From positions 1-5,154 of the forward strand of contig SLSH01000325.1 in assembly GCA_007130555.1 (NCBI GenBank): DNA of 5,154 bases, read 5' to 3'. This document shows, piece after piece, positions 1-3,877 of this stretch. Every line of letters starts with the position of its first letter. The first letter of the stretch is position 1. The stretch is from Bacteroidales bacterium. GTDB lineage: Bacteria; Bacteroidota; Bacteroidia; Bacteroidales; ML635J-15. A program made the position numbers and the translations under genes. The notes under the pieces were generated by a model that was given only the letters and a program-made list of their open reading frames with translations, searched no databases and was not told where the DNA came from.

Positions 1-215
1 TAATAAATATGAGTACGGCACCTGAAGCAATTCTTGCCAATGAAGCGGGAATTAAATATGCGGTAATCGCAATTGTAACTGATTACGATTGCTGGAAAGA
101 GGGCGAAGAATCCGTTTCTATAGAACTTGTAATTGAAAATTTTTATAAGAATATCAAAAACGTGGTAAATTTATTAACGGAAAGTATAAAGGAAATAAAC
201 ATCATAAAGAATTAA
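1..215 (+). CDS. mtnP: 5'-methylthioadenosine phosphorylase, C-terminal part (5' end outside window)
   Basis: This is the last 70 codons or so of an MTAP/purine nucleoside phosphorylase-family gene; the reading frame is already open at base 3 and stops with TAA at 213-215. Enzymes of this family split 5'-methylthioadenosine with phosphate into adenine and 5-methylthioribose-1-phosphate in cytosolic methionine salvage. The fragment reads I-N-M-S-T-A-P-E-A and then TDYDCWKE, matching the human MTAP segments INMTTVPE and TDYDCWKE. The Met codon at 9-11 corresponds to human Met196 (substrate pocket), so it is internal and not the start. The two Asp of TDYD, 24 and 26 residues after that Met, match the purine-binding Asp220 and Asp222 that separate adenosine-type from guanosine-type substrates. 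Those residues favour MTAP over PNP specificity. The tail after VSIELVIENF is a short Lys/Asn-rich helix, as usual. No strong intrinsic terminator follows it. Confidence 0.9.
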   Translation, partial: INMSTAPEAILANEAGIKYAVIAIVTDYDCWKEGEESVSIELVIENFYKNIKNVVNLLTESIKEINIIKN

Positions 216-233
216 GCTAAATTTTTATACTTG

Positions 234-257
234 TAAATTTGATAAAACACAAATTTA
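234..257 (+). repeat. AT-rich inverted repeat downstream of mtnP
   Basis: TAAATTTG at 234-241 is the exact reverse complement of CAAATTTA at 250-257, with an 8-nt loop. A second overlapping pair, TGATAAA at 240-246 and TTTATCA at 265-271, offers an alternative fold. The stem contains only one G-C pair and no clean T-run follows, so it is at best a weak transcription end for mtnP. Chance formation in AT-rich DNA is a real possibility. Confidence 0.3.
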
Positions 258-332
258 TTTATACTTTATCATAAAAATAATAATAAAATCTGGTGTAATA
301 GACATTTTTCATGGTGTTTTTTTTACATTTTT

Positions 333-362
333 TTTGATTGAAAAATATCTTTTATAAATTTG
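333..362 (+). promoter_or_regulatory. Bacteroidetes-type promoter for the small RNA candidate
   Basis: TTTG at 333-336 (-33 box) lies 18 bp before TAAATTTG at 355-362, which fits the TAnnTTTG -7 consensus perfectly. In Bacteroides this pair is read by the primary sigma factor, with a usual spacing of about 19 bp. The predicted transcription start is near 366-369, exactly where the structured sequence begins. No open reading frame follows within the predicted transcript. Confidence 0.6.
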
Positions 363-365
363 CTC

Positions 366-487
366 TTGCCAATATAAACGGACTTTGGCTCTGCTGGAGA
401 GCAACCAAATAGGGATAATATTGGTGTTCGATAAAAATGTCAAATCAAAGGACTTTCTTATAATAGATAGTCCTTTTGTCATTTTTT
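366..487 (+). ncRNA. candidate structured small RNA, about 120 nt
   Basis: The interval has its own promoter, a foldable body and an intrinsic terminator, but no credible coding frame. In the body, CCAATAT (369-375) pairs with ATATTGG (418-424). Inside that, TTTGG (384-388) pairs with CCAAA (405-409), and CTCT (389-392) pairs with AGAG (398-401) around a GCTGG-type loop, leaving CAA (402-404) bulged. The two stems are separated by a symmetrical 8 x 8 internal loop (376-383 against 410-417). A linker leads to the terminator hairpin. I do not recognise the family. A hairpin interrupted by a large bubble in an RNA of this size could be a 6S-type RNA, for example the 6S-Flavo class described from Bacteroidetes, but this is a guess from shape only. 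It could also be a trans-acting sRNA. A leader role for the 731 gene is less likely, because that gene has its own promoter downstream of the terminator. Confidence 0.5.
433..487 (+). terminator. intrinsic terminator of the small RNA candidate
   Basis: AAAGGACT (447-454) is the exact reverse complement of AGTCCTTT (469-476), with a 14-nt loop (455-468). The hairpin extends outward through CA/TG (441-442 with 477-478) and AAAAATG/CATTTTT (433-439 with 480-486), interrupted by a 4-nt bulge (443-446) and one mismatch. The descending arm ends in a run of six T (482-487). The left arm's A-tract suggests it might also work weakly on the minus strand. Confidence 0.7.
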
Positions 488-519
488 GAGAACCTTATGC
501 CTTTAAAAACTCATCTATA

Positions 520-540
520 AAATCTCATTTTATGAGATTT
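520..540. repeat. perfect 9-bp hairpin, 3-nt loop
   Basis: AAATCTCAT (520-528) and ATGAGATTT (532-540) are exact reverse complements around TTT. The stem has three G-C pairs and no T-run on either side, so it is not a standard terminator. It sits between the small RNA terminator and the promoter of the 731 gene. It could be a regulator-binding palindrome or a simple repeat relic. Apart from this, 488-663 shows no gene or recognisable element. Confidence 0.45.
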
Positions 541-663
541 AGACATTCCATTATGACAACGTAATTTTTTGTTTAAAACTTCGCTGTTACCTCAATACAG
601 GATATTTGTGTGTAAAAAAAAACGAAAATCGTAAATTGTGATATATAACTGTTACATAATATA

Positions 664-694
664 TTTCAGAATTAAAATTTATAAATTATATTTG
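664..694 (+). promoter_or_regulatory. Bacteroidetes-type promoter for the DUF1015 gene
   Basis: TATATTTG at 687-694 matches the TAnnTTTG -7 box fully. TTTC at 664-667, one base off the TTTG -33 box, lies exactly 19 bp upstream. The predicted start, near 698-702, gives a leader of about 30 nt that is A/T-rich and has no Shine-Dalgarno sequence before the ATG at 731, as is common in this phylum. Confidence 0.6.
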
Positions 695-730
695 CAAAAA
701 AAATAAATGTTTAACTAAAATTATAATGAG

Positions 731-1981
731 ATGGCAGTATTAAAACCATTTAAAGGTATTCGTCCTCCAAAGGACATAGTAGAAAATTTGTCTTGTTTGC
801 CTTATGATGTGATGAACAGTGATGAAGCCGCAAAAATGACAGAAGGAAAAAAAGAATCTTTACTTTATGTAACTCATGCCGAAATTGATTGTCCCGAAGG
901 TACGAATATGTATAGCGAAACCGTGTATAATAAAGCGGCAGAGAATTTCGAGAAAATACAAAAAAACGGATGGCTTATTCAGGATTCGGAAAGGAAGTTT
1001 TATATTTATGCTCAAACGATGGACGGTAGAACTCAGTACGGAATTGTCGGCTGTGCATGGTGCGAAGATTATTTTAACGAAATAATCAAAAAACACGAAT
1101 TAACACGTCCCGATAAGGAAGACGACAGAATGGTGCTTACAAGATATACAAATGCAAATATAGAACCCGTGTTCTTTTCGTACAGAGCAGTTTCCGAAAT
1201 TGATGAAATAGTTAAAAATATTGTGGATAACCAGGAACCCGATTATGATTTTGTTGCAGAAGACGGTTTTGGACATCATTTCTGGTCGGTAAATTCTGCT
1301 GATACAAATAAAAGAATCGAAGAATTATTTGCAACAAAAGTGCCTTATTTGTATGTGGCAGACGGACATCACAGAACTGCTGCCGCAAGCAGAATCGGAC
1401 GCGAAAAAGCACAGCAAAATCCAAACCATACGGGAAACGAAGAATATAACTTCTTTATGGCTGTAAATTTTCCCGATAATCAACTTAATATTATTGATTA
1501 TAACCGTGTGATAAAAGACCTTAACGGATTATCAAAAGAAGAATTTATGAATAAACTCAGTGATGTTATGGATATCAGAGAAATGGGAAGCGAAATTTAC
1601 AAACCCGCAAAACTTCACGAATTCAGTATGTATATAGACGGAATATGGTATAAACTAAATGCCAAAGAAGATACCTATGACGATAATGACCCGTTAAAAA
1701 CATTGGATGTTAATGTGTTATCGGATTATGTTTTTGATAAAATCCTCGGAATAGATGATTTAAGAACAAGTAAAAGAATTGACTTTGTAGGTGGCATCAG
1801 AGGCTTGGGAGAACTGAAAAAACGAGTTGACAGCGGAGAAATGACGATAGCTTTTGCTCTGTATCCCGTTTCTATGAAACAATTGCTGGATATTGCAGAT
1901 ACAGGAAATATTATGCCTCCAAAAACAACATGGTTCGAACCTAAATTACGATCAGGACTGGTAATTCATAAATTGGATTAA
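731..1981 (+). CDS. DUF1015 family protein (ParB/SerK-like, function unproven)
   Basis: The 416-residue product is full length for the DUF1015 family (PF06245) and begins with the characteristic MAVLKPFKGIRPP, which fixes the ATG at 731; the ATG at 726 is out of frame. The family signature is clear: an early LPYDVM (residues 23-28), KKHELTRPDKEDDR (120-133), and YVADGHHRTAAA (208-219). The DGHHR motif (211-215) recalls the GHRR-type phosphate-binding motif of ParB-fold proteins, a superfamily that includes free-serine kinases (SerK, SbnI). From memory, Bacteroidetes homologues often sit beside serC and serA, which suggests a role in serine or phosphoserine metabolism. That neighbourhood is not seen here; the upstream gene is mtnP. 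No signal peptide or membrane segment is apparent, so a cytosolic soluble protein is expected. A dedicated promoter lies at 664-694, and no strong intrinsic terminator follows directly. Family assignment is firm; the reaction is inference. Confidence 0.88.
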   Translation: MAVLKPFKGIRPPKDIVENLSCLPYDVMNSDEAAKMTEGKKESLLYVTHAEIDCPEGTNMYSETVYNKAAENFEKIQKNGWLIQDSERKFYIYAQTMDGRTQYGIVGCAWCEDYFNEIIKKHELTRPDKEDDRMVLTRYTNANIEPVFFSYRAVSEIDEIVKNIVDNQEPDYDFVAEDGFGHHFWSVNSADTNKRIEELFATKVPYLYVADGHHRTAAASRIGREKAQQNPNHTGNEEYNFFMAVNFPDNQLNIIDYNRVIKDLNGLSKEEFMNKLSDVMDIREMGSEIYKPAKLHEFSMYIDGIWYKLNAKEDTYDDNDPLKTLDVNVLSDYVFDKILGIDDLRTSKRIDFVGGIRGLGELKKRVDSGEMTIAFALYPVSMKQLLDIADTGNIMPPKTTWFEPKLRSGLVIHKLD

Positions 1982-2033
1982 AAACAGAACACAATAGTAT
2001 CTTATAGCCGTATTATAAACAAAACGATTATTA

Positions 2034-2063
2034 AATTTCAATATCCTCACTTGCCCTGAAAGG
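2034..2063 (+). repeat. 30-nt direct repeat, copy 1 (truncated palindrome)
   Basis: This copy matches 2356-2385 at 29 of 30 positions; the only difference is T at 2042 against C at 2364. Its 3' part reads TCCTCACTTGCCCTGAAAGG. In the second copy the sequence continues into a complete palindrome, but here it diverges immediately after 2063, so the right half of the hairpin is lost. This copy is probably a broken or interrupted member of the same repeat family. Confidence 0.75.
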
Positions 2064-2108
2064 TGTGTAATAATCAACATTATTCGGCATTTTTGTAAAA
2101 AACAACAG

Positions 2109-2148
2109 ATTTCTCCTCCCACGCCTTAGCAGTCGTGGTCGTAGAAAT
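2109..2148. repeat. hairpin at the left end of the inverted-repeat element
   Basis: ATTTCT (2109-2114) pairs with AGAAAT (2143-2148). Inside it, CCACG (2119-2123) pairs with CGTGG (2134-2138), with 4-nt internal loops on both sides and a 10-nt apical loop. The outer arm overlaps the left terminal repeat, so pairing here excludes pairing with 2269-2284. Confidence 0.55.
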
Positions 2149-2169
2149 GACTCGGTCAGGTGATGTGTG

Positions 2170-2224
2170 TAGTCGGCGACGTCGGGCAAAACGGTATATA
2201 GGGCATAGCCTTCGTCGCCGACTA
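2170..2224. repeat. 12-bp perfect GC-rich stem-loop at centre of repeat block
   Basis: TAGTCGGCGACG (2170-2181) is the exact reverse complement of CGTCGCCGACTA (2213-2224), separated by a 31-nt loop that itself contains GGC-ATA-GCC (2202-2210). This is the longest GC-rich stem in the window and would be stable in RNA or in extruded DNA. No T-run follows on either strand, so it is not a standard terminator. Confidence 0.7.
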
Positions 2225-2244
2225 TAACCACTTTGGTCCAGTCT

Positions 2245-2275
2245 TTTCGCCCCCTGACACAGGAAGGGGGAGAAA
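2245..2275. repeat. G/C-run hairpin at right end of repeat block
   Basis: CCCCCT (2250-2255) pairs with AGGGGG (2265-2270) around a 9-nt loop. After one mismatch the stem extends through TTTC (2245-2248) and GAAA (2272-2275). The right arm overlaps the right terminal inverted repeat. Confidence 0.6.
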
Positions 2276-2355
2276 TCTGTTGTTGTTACTTGCAAATCTG
2301 GGTTGAGAAACACTTTTCCAAAACACAAGATAATTCACTAACGGAAACAGCGGGG

Positions 2356-2389
2356 AATTTCAACATCCTCACTTGCCCTGAAAGGGCAA
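2356..2389 (+). repeat. 30-nt direct repeat, copy 2, ending in intact GCCCTGAAAGGGC palindrome
   Basis: Bases 2356-2385 repeat 2034-2063 with one mismatch. This copy continues into a complete palindrome: TTGCCCT (2373-2379), loop GAA, AGGGCAA (2383-2389), giving a 7-bp stem. The 13-nt core GCCCTGAAAGGGC (2375-2387) occurs again, identically, at 2439-2451, which marks it as a repeat-family motif rather than chance. Confidence 0.75.
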
Positions 2390-2395
2390 AAGCAT

Positions 2396-2421
2396 CAACA
2401 TCGGACGAAGTCCGTATGTTG
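2396..2421. repeat. 11-bp hairpin with GAA loop followed by A-run
   Basis: CAACAT-CGGAC (2396-2406) pairs with GTCCG-T-ATGTTG (2410-2421), with loop GAA and one bulged T at 2415. A run of ten A follows (2422-2431). On neither strand does a T-run follow the stem, so a terminator is not supported. It shares its GAA loop with the neighbouring GCCCTGAAAGGGC hairpins and probably belongs to the same repeat system. Confidence 0.6.
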
Positions 2422-2434
2422 AAAAAAAAAACAA

Positions 2435-2466
2435 TTAAGCCCTGAAAGGGCGTAAGCAATTTTTTT
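2435..2466 (+). repeat. third GCCCTGAAAGGGC hairpin with downstream T7
   Basis: The core at 2439-2451 is identical to 2375-2387. TTA (2435-2437) and TAA (2453-2455) add three outer pairs after one mismatch. Seven T follow at 2460-2466, but four bases separate the stem from them, so this could act as a weak rho-independent terminator for plus-strand transcripts that cross the repeat block. It marks the right edge of the repeat-rich stretch. Confidence 0.5.
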
Positions 2467-2520
2467 AACTAATTATATTACTTTTTAACCTGAAGTAAAA
2501 AAAACTGATACTTCTGAAAT

Positions 2521-2536
2521 TATTTTTGTACTTTTG
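2521..2536 (+). promoter_or_regulatory. possible tandem -7 boxes upstream of the glycosyltransferase gene
   Basis: TATTTTTG (2521-2528) and TACTTTTG (2529-2536) both fit TAnnTTTG and abut each other. Neither has a recognisable TTTG at the right distance upstream. If used, the leader to the ATG at 2662 would be about 120 nt. In DNA this AT-rich such matches can arise by chance. Confidence 0.25.
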
Positions 2537-2661
2537 TCATGCAGTATATTTTCTTATTTGGATTTACAATATAATATTACTAAGAATCAGCAATATAACA
2601 AAATCAATTTACTGCTTTTTTATCTGGTTTTTAAATATTTTAAAGAATATGTAAAACTTAA

Positions 2662-3774
2662 ATGACATTTATAATTACATTAATAATAATTATCCTGTTT
2701 ATTTATGCCCTTATTATTATGGCATTTGCATTTGCATGGAAGGGCAAACAAAATAATGCAAACAATTCCGTTGTTGATAATGTACTTGTCAGTATAATTA
2801 TTGCGGTCAGAAACGAAGAAAACAATATTGAAAATTGCATCGCATCGGTTTTAAAACAAACTTACCGGAATATCGAAATTATTGTAATTGACGACCATTC
2901 GCAAGATAATACTTATTCAAAAATTACATCTCTGTCAAAAAACAACGATAAAATTAGAGTTTATCAATTACCGGATAATTTACAGGGTAAAAAAAGTGCA
3001 TTAAGTTATGGTGTGAGTAATGCAAAAGGAGACATTTTATTTTTTACCGATGCCGATTGTGTTATTAACGAAAATCATATATCCTGCATGCTTGGGTTTA
3101 TGTATGAAAATAATACGGATATGCTTTGCGGTGCAGTTGAATTTACTGACGAAAAAAGCATTTTGTCAAAAATATTTCAGCTTGAATTTTTGAGTCTTAC
3201 CGGCAGTGGTGCGGCAGGAATATTTTTAAAAACGCCTTTTATGTGTAATGCTGCAAATTATTTAATTAAAAAAGATATTTTTATCAAAGCCGAAAATCAA
3301 ATGAATGATAAATTTTCGTCGGGAGATGATGTTTTTTTGTTGCATTATATATCCGGAGCTCATAAAGTTGATTTTATTAAAAATACATGTTGCATTGTAA
3401 AGACAAAAGCCCCCCGTAATCTTAACGAATTTTTTAATCAGCGTATCAGATGGTCTTCAAAAGCAAAAGCATACAAAAAACCTTCGGCAATAATTACCGG
3501 AGCAACAGTATTTTTTATGTCGCTGTCTATGATTTTTGTTTATGCTGCTTTGATATTTGGCAATAATTATTCAATATCATTATTTTTAATAATTCTTTGT
3601 AAAATTTTGATAGATATATCTTTTTTATTTCCGGTACTGAAATTTCATAAAAAAACGGATTTATTATGGTATATACCCGTTTTACAGGTTTTTTATCCTT
3701 TTTATATTGTTATTACGCCCGTTATTTCATTTTTTTACAAACCTTTATGGAAAAACAGGCATATTAAGGCGTAG
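2662..3774 (+). CDS. membrane-anchored family 2 glycosyltransferase
   Basis: The 370-residue product has a processive-type GT2 layout. It starts with an N-terminal membrane helix (about residues 2-26), followed by a cytosolic GT-A domain (about 42-270) and three C-terminal hydrophobic helices (about 281-300, 303-325 and 335-358). The catalytic motifs are in order: VSIIIAVRNEENNI (43-56) opens the nucleotide-sugar fold, IDDHS (76-80) gives the first Asp, DAD (130-132) is the metal-binding DxD, SGDD (220-223) supplies the likely catalytic base, and QRIRW (260-264) matches the Q/RxxRW acceptor motif. The enzyme should transfer a sugar from a nucleotide donor to a lipid or growing glycan at the inner membrane. 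Neither donor nor product can be read from the sequence, and no glycan-cluster neighbours are visible. The ATG at 2662 places the first helix at the N-terminus and has an A-rich leader without Shine-Dalgarno sequence. The gene is followed after 100 bp by gatE, which has its own promoter. Confidence 0.9.
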   Translation: MTFIITLIIIILFIYALIIMAFAFAWKGKQNNANNSVVDNVLVSIIIAVRNEENNIENCIASVLKQTYRNIEIIVIDDHSQDNTYSKITSLSKNNDKIRVYQLPDNLQGKKSALSYGVSNAKGDILFFTDADCVINENHISCMLGFMYENNTDMLCGAVEFTDEKSILSKIFQLEFLSLTGSGAAGIFLKTPFMCNAANYLIKKDIFIKAENQMNDKFSSGDDVFLLHYISGAHKVDFIKNTCCIVKTKAPRNLNEFFNQRIRWSSKAKAYKKPSAIITGATVFFMSLSMIFVYAALIFGNNYSISLFLIILCKILIDISFLFPVLKFHKKTDLLWYIPVLQVFYPFYIVITPVISFFYKPLWKNRHIKA

Positions 3775-3795
3775 ATTTATTTGTTAAAAACATTT

Positions 3796-3827
3796 TTTGT
3801 AATTTATCAAAACAAAAATTAAATTTG
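3796..3827 (+). promoter_or_regulatory. Bacteroidetes-type promoter for gatE
   Basis: TTTG at 3796-3799 lies 20 bp before TAAATTTG at 3820-3827, a full match to TAnnTTTG. The predicted start, near 3831-3835, leaves an A/T-rich leader of about 45 nt before the ATG at 3878 and no Shine-Dalgarno sequence. The -7 box is identical to the one before the small RNA (355-362). It shows that gatE can be transcribed independently of the glycosyltransferase gene. Confidence 0.6.
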
Positions 3828-3877
3828 CGGGGTTAAAAATAATAAATAATAAAAATTGATTTAATCTGCAAATAATA

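Larger units (their letters stand above)
2095..2289. mobile_element. MITE-like element with terminal inverted repeats
   Basis: Bases 2101-2116 (AACAACAGATTTCTCC) are the exact reverse complement of 2269-2284, a 16-bp perfect pair. With one gap the match extends to GTAA at 2095-2098 and its complement at 2286-2289. The 195-bp interior is GC-rich, has no transposase or other gene, and contains three smaller hairpins. Short, non-coding elements with such ends are usually non-autonomous mobile or REP-like elements mobilised by an enzyme elsewhere in the genome. I could not find a convincing target-site duplication, so calling it mobile is inference. The AGATTTCTC...AGAAATGAC pattern resembles dispersed palindromes I associate with Bacteroidetes intergenic regions. 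Confidence 0.5.
1982..2661. other. 680-bp non-coding spacer packed with palindromic repeats
   Basis: No credible gene lies here. The short open frames on both strands run through the inverted repeats, have low-complexity or Arg/Cys-rich products, and match no family I know. Bases 2034-2455 hold a 30-nt direct repeat, a 16-bp inverted-repeat pair and several hairpins, listed separately. GC content is about 53% across 2101-2280 by hand count, compared with about 18% at 2461-2520. This suggests the block arrived as inserted repeat elements between two AT-rich flanks. Bases 2467-2661 are plain AT-rich leader DNA with possible promoter boxes only. Confidence 0.75.

Noticed and set aside
9..215. 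Independent 68-residue small protein starting at ATG 9
   Set aside because: The codons before the ATG (Ile-Asn) and the residues after it match the interior of MTAP, so this is the tail of a longer gene cut by the window edge.
860..1424. Short open frames on both strands inside the DUF1015 gene
   Set aside because: They lie entirely within a well-supported family member and have no independent signals, so they are shadows of the real gene.
2031..2328. Two overlapping minus-strand open frames (66 and 82 codons)
   Set aside because: They overlap each other in different frames across the palindromes, and their products are Arg-rich and match no family I know. They arise from the GC-rich repeat.
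2233..2445. 70-codon plus-strand open frame in the repeat block
   Set aside because: It runs through the right inverted repeat, the direct repeat and two hairpins, so its coding content is explained by repeat sequence. The product is not a recognisable protein, and no start signal or promoter is apparent.
2034..2451. CRISPR array, suggested by repeated sequences ending in CCTGAAAGG
   Set aside because: The copies are irregularly spaced (322 nt, then 64 nt), only two share the full 30 nt, and no uniform spacers lie between them. The palindromic cores fit dispersed hairpin repeats better.
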